Assembly: GCF_001420605.1 (NCBI RefSeq)
Contig: NZ_LJIZ01000013.1
Location: forward strand, 281,956-345,955
Source of the DNA: Bacillus sp. FJAT-25509
Lineage (GTDB): Bacteria > Bacillota > Bacilli > Bacillales > Bacillaceae_G
Direction of reading: 5' to 3'
Length of the DNA: 64,000 nucleotides
The notes under the pieces are model-generated. The model worked only from the letters and a program-made list of their open reading frames with translations. It was not told where the DNA came from and searched no databases. The translations under genes and the position numbers were made by a program. Positions 1-8,008 of this stretch are shown piece by piece; the first letter of the stretch is position 1, and the number at the start of each line of letters is the position of its first letter.

Positions 1-202
1 TGGAACTTATGCTGGTGCAACGACTGATTATTTCCTTGCAGCTGTTTCCGGTATTACTACGATGGGACTATGTGGAGAGCTTGCTAAGGCTCGCCTAACT
101 GAAGGGCAAGGAATCGGTACATTTAAAATAAACTTATTTGATGAAGTATCTAAAGCTTCTGTTGATACACTTCTAACGGGAGGAAAAATCGAATGGCTAT
201 AA
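1..202 (+). CDS. thiM: Hydroxyethylthiazole kinase, C-terminal part
   Basis: This is the end of a gene that enters from the left edge. The visible 66 residues contain GLCGELAKAR and a GIGTFKINLFDEVS segment, which match the end of ThiM, the kinase that phosphorylates 4-methyl-5-(2-hydroxyethyl)thiazole in thiamine salvage. Its stop codon (200-202) overlaps the thiE start by 10 bases, so the two are translationally coupled. The adjacent thiE makes the assignment firm although most of the protein lies outside the window. A TPP riboswitch, if present, would also be outside. Confidence 0.85.
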   Translation, partial: GTYAGATTDYFLAAVSGITTMGLCGELAKARLTEGQGIGTFKINLFDEVSKASVDTLLTGGKIEWL

Positions 203-831
203 CAAAAAGTAAAATAGATTATAAGCTTTATTTAGTAACTGACAGAGATGTATTAGGATCAAGAGATTTAGTTCAATCTATTGAGGAAGCAATTAAAGGT
301 GGAACAACAATCGTACAAATAAGAGAAAAAAATTGTAGTAGTCTAGATTTTTACAAAATTGCTTTGCAAGTAAAAGAAGTAACTTCAAAATATAATGTTC
401 CATTGATTATTAATGACCGTTTAGATATCGCTTTGGCGATACAGGCTGATGGATTGCATATCGGTCAAGAAGACTTACCTTTAACTGTAGCTAGACAGAT
501 TGTTGGAGAAGATATGATTATTGGTGTATCTGCATCAACATTAGAAGAAGCAATGATTGCACAGGAACAAGGTGCGGATTATGTTGGAATTGGTTCAGTG
601 TATCCGACGAGTACAAAACTAGATGCAAAATATTTAGCACGAGATGAGTTACGAAGAATACGTGAGGCAGTAAAAATTCCAATCGTAGGCATCGGTGGAA
701 TTAATGAAAAAAACGTTTCTGAATTAATGGAAACAGATATTGATGGTGTTGCAATTGTTTCTGCGATCTTAGGGAAAGAAGATATAAAATCGGCTGCTGA
801 GCATTTGAGTATGTTGGTTAATAAAAAATAA
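193..831 (+). CDS. thiE: Thiamine-phosphate synthase
   Basis: ThiE is a TIM-barrel enzyme that joins hydroxymethylpyrimidine diphosphate and thiazole phosphate to form thiamine phosphate in the cytoplasm. The 212 residues are the usual length. Family motifs are in order: VQIREKN near residue 42, the INDRLDIALAIQADGLHIGQ stretch near 73-92, GVSAST, GADYVGIGSVYPTSTK near 130, and IPIVGIGGIN near 160. The ATG lies inside the end of thiM, giving a thiM-thiE transcription unit closed by a hairpin about 10 bases after the stop. Confidence 0.95.
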   Translation: MAITKSKIDYKLYLVTDRDVLGSRDLVQSIEEAIKGGTTIVQIREKNCSSLDFYKIALQVKEVTSKYNVPLIINDRLDIALAIQADGLHIGQEDLPLTVARQIVGEDMIIGVSASTLEEAMIAQEQGADYVGIGSVYPTSTKLDAKYLARDELRRIREAVKIPIVGIGGINEKNVSELMETDIDGVAIVSAILGKEDIKSAAEHLSMLVNKK

Positions 832-841
832 ATTTGTATCT

Positions 842-886
842 GGGTATCTATTACATCGTTATTTGATGGATAGGTGCCCTTTTTTA
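842..886 (+). terminator. Terminator of thiM-thiE
   Basis: GGGTATCTAT (842-851) pairs with ATAGGTGCCC (870-879), including two G-U pairs, and is followed by six T. It starts about 10 bases after the thiE stop. Confidence 0.75.
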
Positions 887-966
887 TATAAAAGTATGTA
901 TTATGGGGAGATATATTAAAATGTGAAAAAATTCACAAATTATTCAATTATATCCCAGCCTTGTAA

Positions 967-1347
967 CGATGTTTTCAGGTAAAATCTTTCAAAGAGTACA
1001 GCTCCTGGGGTAAGTGGAAAGGGGATAGTAGGTCATGCAGGGATCGTGATTGATTCTAAAACTGTGTTGCATATTGCTGGACCGAACAAAATAATAAAAA
1101 TATACCTTATGATTTAAACTTTACTCCAAATCCAACTAATATTAAAAAAACTTATTGTAGTGAATTAGTATGGTATTCGTATTACAAAGCAGGTTTTGAA
1201 TATAAAAAGCCTAGTACTTTATCAATGGGAGGTGGAGTTTTTAAAACAGTTTGGCAGCGTCCTTCAATTATCAAACCATACGACTTCTTAAATAACTTAG
1301 CTTTATCGTATAATAACTTTCATATTGTAAAAACATTTAATTGGTAA
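967..1347 (+). pseudogene. Frameshifted NlpC/P60-like (YycO/YiiX type) cysteine peptidase remnant
   Basis: One frame reads STAPGVSGKGIVGHAGIVID, with the GHAGIV motif that carries the catalytic His in permuted NlpC/P60 (YycO/YiiX-like) proteins. From about 1100 a second frame continues with KKTYCSELVWYSYYKAGFEY, with the YCSEL motif that carries the catalytic Cys, and ends with PYDFLNN before a TAA at 1345-1347. The halves are out of frame, with the shift in the A/T-rich stretch around 1088-1100. No start or signal sequence joins on upstream; a possible GD-V fragment near 968 is in a third frame. It is best read as a decayed gene. A sequencing error could explain one shift but not the missing beginning. 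Confidence 0.7.
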
Positions 1348-1370
1348 AAAGGAGGTCGCCTCCTTTTTTT
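1346..1370. terminator. Terminator between peptidase remnant and DUF3139 gene
   Basis: GGAGG (1351-1355), a 3-base loop and CCTCC (1359-1363), flanked by A5 and T7, so it can work in both directions. The T run touches the stop codon of the minus-strand gene. Confidence 0.7.
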
Positions 1371-1719
1371 AAGGGGTTTTACCTTTTATTTTTTCATATT
1401 CTCTAGCACTATATTCAACCCCATGTAAAATATAATAATCCAATTTTACTTTATTTTTTTGGTGGTCTTTATAATAATAATAAGTTCCCTGATCACCCAG
1501 TATTTCAACACAAACAAACCACTTTTTGTCTCCTTTTGCTTTAATCCAATCATAGACGGGTTTACTCACTTTAATATCTTTTTTAGCAACCCCTTTTTCT
1601 GTCACAAGATAATCTTCTACAGTATCCTTAGTTAAATCTAATTTAATATTTATATACAAATAAGAACTGATCACTTCAAATGCAATAACTACAAATATAA
1701 CTACTATTTTCTTTCTCAT
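1369..1719 (-). CDS. DUF3139 family membrane-anchored small protein
   Basis: A 116-residue protein with one N-terminal hydrophobic segment (about residues 4-25) after two lysines, then a lysine-rich polar domain with the pattern VEDYLVTEKGVAKKDIK. This layout fits the DUF3139 family, small Bacillus proteins with an uncleaved anchor and an extracytoplasmic domain of unknown role. The start is preceded by AGGAGG-like sequence at about 1728-1733 on the complementary strand. It is a single gene, facing the peptidase remnant tail to tail. Confidence 0.65.
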   Translation of the reverse strand: MRKKIVVIFVVIAFEVISSYLYINIKLDLTKDTVEDYLVTEKGVAKKDIKVSKPVYDWIKAKGDKKWFVCVEILGDQGTYYYYKDHQKNKVKLDYYILHGVEYSAREYEKIKGKTP

Positions 1720-1879
1720 AGCTAGACCTCCTTAGGATTAATAACTTAATAGTAAGGCATTAGTCTAAAATTAAAATGATATTTGGAAAACATTCATAAA
1801 GTATCCACTTATATACAAAAATTATTGTGTATTTTTGTTGAAACATACCGAAATAAATATAAAAGGAGGTAGAATTTTA

Positions 1880-2443
1880 GTGAAACAATTTAAGAAAAAA
1901 AGACTTGGATTAATTTTGTCATATGGAATTATTTTTTCTATCTTCGACCCATTATCTGCACTGGCAGCAGTTGTCCCTTCAAATAGTCGTCCTAGTGTTA
2001 CTTATAGATCGACTAATGAATTTGGCAGTTCTGAACTTTTAGGTCCCTGGAAAGATAAAAAGTGGAATTATTACGCCTATTCTTATAAATATAATGGATG
2101 GGATAAAGATGCATTTGAAGCTGTAAATGCACAAGCGACAGTTACATTATCTTCTACTTCAAATTCTACTTATACCCTTTCCGGTTCTACTGAATTTGGA
2201 ATTAAAAAAATTGCCGAAGCAAATCTAGGGGGAACATTTGGTAAGAGTTGGGGAAAAACATCAACTGTAGAATTTACTGCACAAAAAGGTTATATCTATG
2301 AATTATGGAGTGCTAATAAAATTAAGGTAGAAAAGTACAAATACACTTACAAACCTTTACTTGGCTCAAAAAAGACTTTGTACAGCAGGGCGAATGATCG
2401 TGACGGAACGTATAAATGGTTTTTCAGATATCCTCGCAAATAG
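1880..2443 (+). CDS. Secreted beta-strand-rich protein of unknown function
   Basis: I do not recognise this gene. The reading frame is open from 1835, but a GTG at 1880 lies 9 bases after an excellent AAAGGAGGT and begins a normal signal peptide (MKQFKKKRLG, hydrophobic core, then LSALAA before the likely cleavage), so I use it; this gives 187 residues. The mature part has no cysteine and is rich in Ser, Thr, Tyr, Trp and Lys. Residues about 90-150 alternate polar and non-polar, as in amphipathic beta hairpins (for example TLSSTSNSTYTLSGSTEFG and GKSWGKTSTVEFTA). A similar pattern occurs in some secreted beta-rich proteins, including pore-formers, but that is only an analogy. A lipoprotein gene follows 50 bases later. 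Confidence 0.6.
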   Translation: MKQFKKKRLGLILSYGIIFSIFDPLSALAAVVPSNSRPSVTYRSTNEFGSSELLGPWKDKKWNYYAYSYKYNGWDKDAFEAVNAQATVTLSSTSNSTYTLSGSTEFGIKKIAEANLGGTFGKSWGKTSTVEFTAQKGYIYELWSANKIKVEKYKYTYKPLLGSKKTLYSRANDRDGTYKWFFRYPRK

Positions 2444-2493
2444 TTTATTCTTTTTGAAATTTAAATTAGGAAAAAAAGAAGTGAGGAATATTA

Positions 2494-3246
2494 TTGAAAA
2501 AACAGCTTTGTTTATTTATACTAACCGCTACACTCATTGCTATATTTACAGCATGCAACTCCCAAAAAAATAATCACCCTACGCATCCCATGCTTTCTGC
2601 TGTTGCTAAATTAGAAGGAGAAATTAAAAAAGAAAAAAATTATTTATTCTTTAATAAAAATGATTATACGAAAAGAATAACTTTATATTTCTACGATAAT
2701 TACAATAAAGCACCAATTACAAATGTTAGATTATTTCGTGATAATGTATTAGTTAGTAAAAAAACGAAAGTAATTGATACATCAATTCATGATAATGGTA
2801 TATTTACATTTGAATTGCGTGAGTATATACCTTTCTTTAATAGTATCGAATTAAGTAATCATAATGGTAGACTTTTAAAATTAAAAACAGGCGATTATCA
2901 TTTTGAATTGGTCAATCTGGCAAATAATATAGAAAATGATTACAGGTGGTACTTAGAAAGTTATAACACAGGTGAAGGTAATTTTAAATTTGAAATGGAT
3001 GCTAATTTTAGCAGGAAAAATTCTCAAAAAACAAAGTATGAGTTAAATTCTGCATATAAAAAGTTAAAAGGATTTAGTGTGGTAGAAATTCCCACGATTA
3101 AAGAAAAGAGTAATACTTTATTCTTTAAATACTCTGCAACTAGTTCAACCAAAGAGGCTGGTTCCTATGAAGTTTTAGTAGTTCAGAAGAATAGTAGTGG
3201 ACAAGAGTATTTAATGGGTTCTGTTATTGTTCCATTAAAGGAATAA
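2494..3246 (+). CDS. Putative lipoprotein of unknown function
   Basis: A 250-residue protein starting at TTG after a GAAGTGAGG ribosome site. The first 20 residues form a lipoprotein-type signal (KK, hydrophobic core, IFTAC), so Cys21 is the probable lipid-anchored residue; the Phe-Thr-Ala-Cys lipobox is slightly off consensus. The rest is beta-rich with several Lys/Asn-rich stretches and no motif I can name. It follows the secreted protein gene by 50 bases and probably shares its transcript, suggesting partners on the outer face of the membrane. A terminator follows within 20 bases. Confidence 0.6.
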   Translation: MKKQLCLFILTATLIAIFTACNSQKNNHPTHPMLSAVAKLEGEIKKEKNYLFFNKNDYTKRITLYFYDNYNKAPITNVRLFRDNVLVSKKTKVIDTSIHDNGIFTFELREYIPFFNSIELSNHNGRLLKLKTGDYHFELVNLANNIENDYRWYLESYNTGEGNFKFEMDANFSRKNSQKTKYELNSAYKKLKGFSVVEIPTIKEKSNTLFFKYSATSSTKEAGSYEVLVVQKNSSGQEYLMGSVIVPLKE

Positions 3247-3261
3247 TTACTAACTAGAAAT

Positions 3262-3300
3262 AAGTCACGTCATTAATAAATGAAGTGATTTTTGTTTTTT
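3262..3300 (+). terminator. Terminator of secreted protein/lipoprotein unit
   Basis: AAGTCACGTCATT pairs imperfectly with AATGAAGTGATT across a short AT loop and is followed by TTTGTTTTTT. Confidence 0.7.
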
Positions 3301-3490
3301 TAAGAGGAAAACTTGATTGTCATGGACTAGTAGCACTTCAAACTATCTCTCCACCACTCCTCCCACTTTTCCTAACCTTTCCTCTTTTGTCTCAATTTGT
3401 CGAACATAGATTAAAGGAAAATGGTAGAAAATATCGAATATTATCAATTGTAAGACTAAAATATTTATTTCTTATACACGAAATATGGGA

Positions 3491-3542
3491 CTCCACTGCT
3501 ATTTGCTGCAGTTGGAGACATTCTTACGTTTTTAAAAACGTA
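3491..3542 (+). promoter_or_regulatory. Hairpin and perfect palindrome ahead of the acyl-CoA operon
   Basis: The 330-base gap before the acyl-CoA dehydrogenase gene contains a hairpin (CTCCACTGC paired with GCAGTTGGAG, 3491-3517) and an 18-base perfect palindrome, TACGTTTTTAAAAACGTA, at 3525-3542. The palindrome ends about 12 bases before the AAAAGGAGAG ribosome site, where a repressor could act. I found no convincing sigma-E or sigma-A promoter here, although the B. subtilis yng operon is known to be sigma-E dependent. Confidence 0.4.
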
Positions 3543-3572
3543 CCTAAATATTAAAAGGAGAGTGACTAACAC

Positions 3573-4718
3573 ATGGATTTTTTATTATCTAAAGAACAGC
3601 AAATGATTCAAGAAATGGTACGAGATTTCGCAGCGAAGGAAATTGAGCCTTTTGCAGAGGAACTTGATCGTGATAGCAAATTCCCGATTGAAACGTTCAA
3701 AAAAATGGGTGAATTAGGTTTATTAGGAATTCCGTTCCCTGAAGAATACGGCGGTAGCGGTGGCGATACGATTAGTTATGCGTTAGCTGTAGAAGAAATA
3801 GGGCGTGCATGTGGAGGAACAGGTTTAAGCTTTGCTGCAACATGTTCATTAGGTGCTTCTCCAATTTATTATTTCGGTACAGAGGAGCAAAAGCAAAAAT
3901 TCTTAGTTCCAATGGCGCAAGGAAAAACACTTGGAGCTTTCGGTTTAACTGAGCCAAATGCGGGTTCTGATGCTGGTGGAACACAAACAAAAGCGGTTTT
4001 AGACGGTGATGAGTATGTGATTACTGGTGAAAAATGCTGGATTACAAATGCTCAGTATTCTAACACAATTATCGTAACTGCTTATACTTCTATTGATGAA
4101 AGAGGAAAGAAAAATATTTGTGCGTTTATCGTACCAACTGACTCAGAAGGATTAACAATTACAGATCCTTATGACAAGATGGGTGTTCGTGCTTCTAATA
4201 CGACTCAAATTGTTTTAGATGGAGTACGTGTTCCAAAAGAAAACATTCTTGGCAATCCTGATAAAGGTTTTGGCCAATTCTTATATACATTAGATGGTGG
4301 TAGAATTTCAATTGCAGCACTTGCTGTAGGTATTGCACAGAAGGCTTTTGATAAAGCATTAGTATATGCAAAAGAACGTAAACAATTTAAACAACCTTTA
4401 TCTAGTTTCCAAGCTATTCAATTTAAATTAGCTGATATGGCTATGGGAATTGAGTTAGCAAGAAATATGGTGCATAAAGCTGCATGGTTAAAAGACAATG
4501 GAAAACCGTTTACGAAAGAAGCGGCATTCGCTAAGTTATACGCATCTGAAATCGCTTCCAAAATTGCGAATGAATCATTACAAATTCATGGTGGATATGG
4601 TTACATGAAAGAGTATGGCATCGAACGTTTAGTGCGTGATGCTAAGTTACTTGAAATTGGTGAAGGTACGTCAGAAATTCAACGTATGGTAATTGCACGT
4701 CAATTAGGATGCCGATAA
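3573..4718 (+). CDS. Acyl-CoA dehydrogenase
   Basis: A 381-residue flavoprotein that introduces a trans-2,3 double bond into acyl-CoA and passes electrons to ETF. Family signatures are present: FGLTEPNAGSDAGG near residue 125, GEKCWITNA near 153, LQIHGGYGYMKEYGIERL near 335, and the final EGTSEIQR. Glu364 in EGTSEIQ is where short- and medium-chain dehydrogenases carry their catalytic base; isovaleryl-CoA dehydrogenases usually have Ala there and place the base elsewhere. It corresponds to yngJ and opens the operon, so the substrate is probably a short branched or straight acyl-CoA. The next gene begins 11 bases after the stop. Confidence 0.9.
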   Translation: MDFLLSKEQQMIQEMVRDFAAKEIEPFAEELDRDSKFPIETFKKMGELGLLGIPFPEEYGGSGGDTISYALAVEEIGRACGGTGLSFAATCSLGASPIYYFGTEEQKQKFLVPMAQGKTLGAFGLTEPNAGSDAGGTQTKAVLDGDEYVITGEKCWITNAQYSNTIIVTAYTSIDERGKKNICAFIVPTDSEGLTITDPYDKMGVRASNTTQIVLDGVRVPKENILGNPDKGFGQFLYTLDGGRISIAALAVGIAQKAFDKALVYAKERKQFKQPLSSFQAIQFKLADMAMGIELARNMVHKAAWLKDNGKPFTKEAAFAKLYASEIASKIANESLQIHGGYGYMKEYGIERLVRDAKLLEIGEGTSEIQRMVIARQLGCR

Positions 4719-4729
4719 GGAGAGAGAAT

Positions 4730-6070
4730 ATGATCAAAATACTTATTGCAAACCGCGGGGAAATCGCATGTAGAATTATTGAAACATGTAAAAAGCTTCG
4801 TTATCAAACTGTAGCAGTTTATTCAGATGCTGATAAGGAAAGTTTGCATGTTAAGTTAAGTGATGAAGCATTTTCTTTAAAAGGTAATCATACAAAAGAT
4901 ACGTATTTAAACGCAGATTTAATTATAAAAATTGCAAAAGAAAATAATGTAACAGCTATTCATCCTGGTTATGGTTTCTTATCAGAAAATAGTGATTTTG
5001 CTAGAAAATGTAAAGAAGCAGGTATTTTATTTGTAGGTCCTAAGCCAGAGCATTTAGAGATGATGGGCGAAAAAATTAGAGCTAGACAAATAATGGAGCA
5101 ATTAAACATTCCATTAATTAAAGGAAACTCTCACCCAATTCAATCAGTTGAAGAAGCGAGAGAAATAGCAGAGCAAATTGGTTATCCTGTTATGTTAAAA
5201 GCTTCTAGTGGTGGCGGCGGAATCGGTATGAAGTTAATCGAAAACGAAGCACAGCTAGAAAAAGAATTTTTAACAACACAAACGAGAGCACTTCAATTTT
5301 TTGCGAATGATGATGTATTCATTGAAAAAGCGATTATTAAACCGAGACATATTGAAGCACAAATCGCTGCTGATTCTCATGGTAACGCTGTTTTCTTATT
5401 TGAAAGAGATTGTTCTATTCAAAGAAGAAACCAAAAAGTTGTTGAGGAAGCACCATCACCATTCCTTTCTCCACAAGGTAGAAAGAAACTTGAAGAATAT
5501 GCCCTAACAATAGCTAATCAAATGAAATATGTAAACGTGGGAACAATTGAATTTTTAGTTGATGAAAAAGAAAATATTTACTTCTTAGAAATGAATACTA
5601 GATTACAAGTTGAGCACGGTGTAACGGAAGGAATTACAGGAATTGATCTAGTTGAATGGCAGTTCCGTATCACATTTGGTGAAACACTTCCAATTCGTCC
5701 AACTCATGTAGAAATGAATGGTCACTCTATCGAAGTAAGGGTGTATGCTGAGGATCCTAAAACTTTCTTCCCATCGCCAGGAACAGTTCAACACTGTAAC
5801 TTCCCAGAGGAGATTGGTGTACGTATTGATACACATCTTTATGATGGATGGGTTGTATCACCGTTTTATGATCCACTATTAGCGAAAGTGATTGTTACGG
5901 CTAATACAAGAAAAGAAGCTGTAATTCAACTGCACAATTATCTTAAAAAGGTAGAAATTGAAGGTATTAAAACAAATCTGCCGTTTTTGATTGATATTCT
6001 ATCAACGGATGCATTCCAAGAAGGCGACTATACAACAAGTTTTATTAGTGAATATCAAAAAGTGAAATGA
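4730..6070 (+). CDS. Biotin carboxylase subunit (YngH type)
   Basis: ATP-grasp enzyme that carboxylates biotin on the small carrier protein encoded next. The start at 4730 follows AAGGAGAGAG; an ATG 21 bases upstream lies inside the previous gene and adds a non-homologous MPIRREN. Of the 446 residues, ILIANRGEIACRII (N-terminus), KASSGGGGIGMKLI (ATP-binding loop, near 160) and EMNTRLQVEHGVTE (near 290) are textbook biotin carboxylase motifs. It is the length of a single-function subunit, so the carrier and transferase are separate, as here. Likely half of a methylcrotonyl-CoA carboxylase in leucine breakdown. Confidence 0.93.
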   Translation: MIKILIANRGEIACRIIETCKKLRYQTVAVYSDADKESLHVKLSDEAFSLKGNHTKDTYLNADLIIKIAKENNVTAIHPGYGFLSENSDFARKCKEAGILFVGPKPEHLEMMGEKIRARQIMEQLNIPLIKGNSHPIQSVEEAREIAEQIGYPVMLKASSGGGGIGMKLIENEAQLEKEFLTTQTRALQFFANDDVFIEKAIIKPRHIEAQIAADSHGNAVFLFERDCSIQRRNQKVVEEAPSPFLSPQGRKKLEEYALTIANQMKYVNVGTIEFLVDEKENIYFLEMNTRLQVEHGVTEGITGIDLVEWQFRITFGETLPIRPTHVEMNGHSIEVRVYAEDPKTFFPSPGTVQHCNFPEEIGVRIDTHLYDGWVVSPFYDPLLAKVIVTANTRKEAVIQLHNYLKKVEIEGIKTNLPFLIDILSTDAFQEGDYTTSFISEYQKVK

Positions 6071-6081
6071 GGTAATTAAAA

Positions 6082-6303
6082 ATGGAAAACTTAACTGCAA
6101 TGATGGCTGGAAGCGTATGGAAATGTCTTGTATCTGTAGGAGACGAAATTAGTAGTGATCAAGATTATGTAATCTTAGAATCTATGAAAATGGAAATTCC
6201 GCATACTGCTCCTTATAAATGTAAAGTCGTAAATGTTTTCGTTAACGAAGGAGATTTTGTAAACGAGGGCGACTCTTTAATTCAAGTTGAAAAACTAGGT
6301 TAG
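6082..6303 (+). CDS. Biotin carrier protein (BCCP-like, YngHB type)
   Basis: A 73-residue biotinyl domain with the attachment sequence ESMKME; the Lys between the two Met is the residue biotinylated by BirA. It starts 12 bases after the biotin carboxylase stop. The small size (a bare domain without a long linker) is typical of the Bacillus yngHB product. It shuttles carboxybiotin between the carboxylase (4730) and the carboxyltransferase (8009). The biotin importer bioY, with its BirA operator, lies 6 kb downstream. Confidence 0.93.
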   Translation: MENLTAMMAGSVWKCLVSVGDEISSDQDYVILESMKMEIPHTAPYKCKVVNVFVNEGDFVNEGDSLIQVEKLG

Positions 6304-6315
6304 GAGCTATTAGTG

Positions 6316-7227
6316 ATGAAGCTACCTCAATCGGCTTTTATAAGAGAAGTAGGTCCACGTGATGGTTTGCAAAATGAAAAACAGTTTGTTTCCACTGAAC
6401 AGAAGCTTGAGTGGATCAATTTATTAGTAGAGAGTGGTTTGTCTTATATTGAAGTTTCTTCATTTGTGAGACCAGACTGGATTCCTCAATTAAGTGACTC
6501 GGTAGATCTATTTACTAAGCTTAAGAAAAAAGATGGGGTCACTTATGCAGCTCTTGTTCCTAATAAAAGAGGGCTAATGAGTGCATTTGAAGTAGATGCA
6601 GATGAAATTAATTTCTTTGTATCTGCTAGCGAAACACATAATTTAAAAAACAAGAACGCGAGTATCGAGCATTCAATGAACGATATTCGCTCTATGATTA
6701 CAGAATGTAAAAATAATAAAAAGACCACTAGAGCATATATTTCAACTGTCTTTGGTTGCCCATATGAGGGTGCTGTAGACCAAAAAAAGGTGATCAAACT
6801 TGCAAACCAATTACTTGAATGTGGAGTAGATGAAATTTCCTTAGGCGACACAATTGGAATTGCTAATCCTCTTCAGGTAAATCAATTTTTAGAAAATCTA
6901 GTTAAAGAAGTACCAATTAATCGAATTGCTATGCATTTCCATGATACTTATGGTCGTGCTATTGCAAACTTATATACTTCTTTACTATTTGGAATTGAAA
7001 AATTTGATTCATCAAATGGTGGACTAGGTGGTTGTCCATACGCACCAGGAGCTAGTGGAAATGTAGCTACTGAAGATGTTGTTTCATTACTACATAATTT
7101 AGGAATTACATCTAATGTGGATGAAAAGAAACTTCAACAAGCTACTTCATATATCTCTGAACAAATGAACTTAACACCAGTTAGTAAGCTATTTTCCGTA
7201 TGGAATGGTTCAAAGGAGAGTATTTAA
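6316..7227 (+). CDS. Hydroxymethylglutaryl-CoA lyase
   Basis: Cleaves 3-hydroxy-3-methylglutaryl-CoA to acetoacetate and acetyl-CoA, the last step of leucine degradation. The TIM-barrel motifs are REVGPRDGLQNE at the N-terminus (metal and active-site Arg/Asp), MHFHDTYGRAIAN near 216, and GGLGGCPYAPGASGNVATED near 237, whose Cys is the catalytic residue. GTG (6313) and ATG (6316) are adjacent; the ATG is 9 bases from AGGAG and is preferred. It corresponds to yngG (mvaB-like). The next gene starts directly after its stop. Confidence 0.93.
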   Translation: MKLPQSAFIREVGPRDGLQNEKQFVSTEQKLEWINLLVESGLSYIEVSSFVRPDWIPQLSDSVDLFTKLKKKDGVTYAALVPNKRGLMSAFEVDADEINFFVSASETHNLKNKNASIEHSMNDIRSMITECKNNKKTTRAYISTVFGCPYEGAVDQKKVIKLANQLLECGVDEISLGDTIGIANPLQVNQFLENLVKEVPINRIAMHFHDTYGRAIANLYTSLLFGIEKFDSSNGGLGGCPYAPGASGNVATEDVVSLLHNLGITSNVDEKKLQQATSYISEQMNLTPVSKLFSVWNGSKESI

Positions 7228-8004
7228 ATGGAATCAAGTTTATTAGTAAGTGATATCGGTCATATTAGAATTCTTACATTAAATCGTACAAATGCAGCTA
7301 ATTCATTATCACGTGAGTTACTAGATGCTCTTCATAGCCAAATGGATGAGTTAAAGAAATCATCTGTACGTGCTGTCATATTTACTGGTAGTGGATCATC
7401 TTATTTCTGTAGTGGTGCTGATTTAAAAGAAAGAAGAGGCATGACTGAGAGTGAGGCTCGAGAAACTGTTGAAAAAATCGGGACACTTTTTGAAAAAGTT
7501 GAAAGATTACCTATGCCAACAATAGCAGCAATCAATGGAGTTGCCTTAGGTGGTGGACTAGAACTTGCTTTAGCATGTGATTTAAGAATTGCTCATAAAG
7601 AAGCAATCGTTGGTTTACCAGAAACATCTTTAGCGATTATTCCAGGTGCTGGTGGTACACAAAGGCTTCCACGTTTAATTGGACTTGGAAGAGCGAAGGA
7701 ACTAATCTTTACTGGCAATCGTTTAAATGCACTTGAAGCTGAAGGCTACGGAATTCTAGAACATGTTGTTGAAATAGATGAATTACAAAATAAGGCGCTT
7801 GAAATGTGCGAAACAATCGCAAGTAAAGGTCCTCTTGCAATCCGTGCAGCAAAAAAGGCGATTCAACGCGGTTTCGATCTTCCTTTAGATTTAGGACTAA
7901 GATTAGAAACTTATGAATATGAAACTTTACTGCATACAAACGACCGTATGGAAGGTTTAGTAGCATTTCAAGAAAAGCGTAAGCCGCAATATAAAGGAGA
8001 GTAA
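7228..8004 (+). CDS. Enoyl-CoA hydratase (probable methylglutaconyl-CoA hydratase)
   Basis: Crotonase-fold hydratase of 258 residues. FCSGADLKER (near 65) and AINGVALGGGLELALACDLR (near 104-123) form the oxyanion hole and CoA site. PETSLAIIPGAGGTQRLPR (near 132) is the usual active-site segment, with Glu in PETSL as a catalytic acid. Its place between HMG-CoA lyase and the carboxyltransferase, as for yngF, indicates hydration of 3-methylglutaconyl-CoA to HMG-CoA. The ATG directly follows the previous stop, and the RBS AAAGGAGAG lies inside that gene's end. Confidence 0.9.
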   Translation: MESSLLVSDIGHIRILTLNRTNAANSLSRELLDALHSQMDELKKSSVRAVIFTGSGSSYFCSGADLKERRGMTESEARETVEKIGTLFEKVERLPMPTIAAINGVALGGGLELALACDLRIAHKEAIVGLPETSLAIIPGAGGTQRLPRLIGLGRAKELIFTGNRLNALEAEGYGILEHVVEIDELQNKALEMCETIASKGPLAIRAAKKAIQRGFDLPLDLGLRLETYEYETLLHTNDRMEGLVAFQEKRKPQYKGE

Positions 8005-8008
8005 TTGC

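Noticed and set aside
3430-3500. Possible sigma-E promoter of the acyl-CoA operon
   Set aside because: GAATATT is present but no CATACAnT-like -10 box lies at 13-15 bases; I could not support the site.
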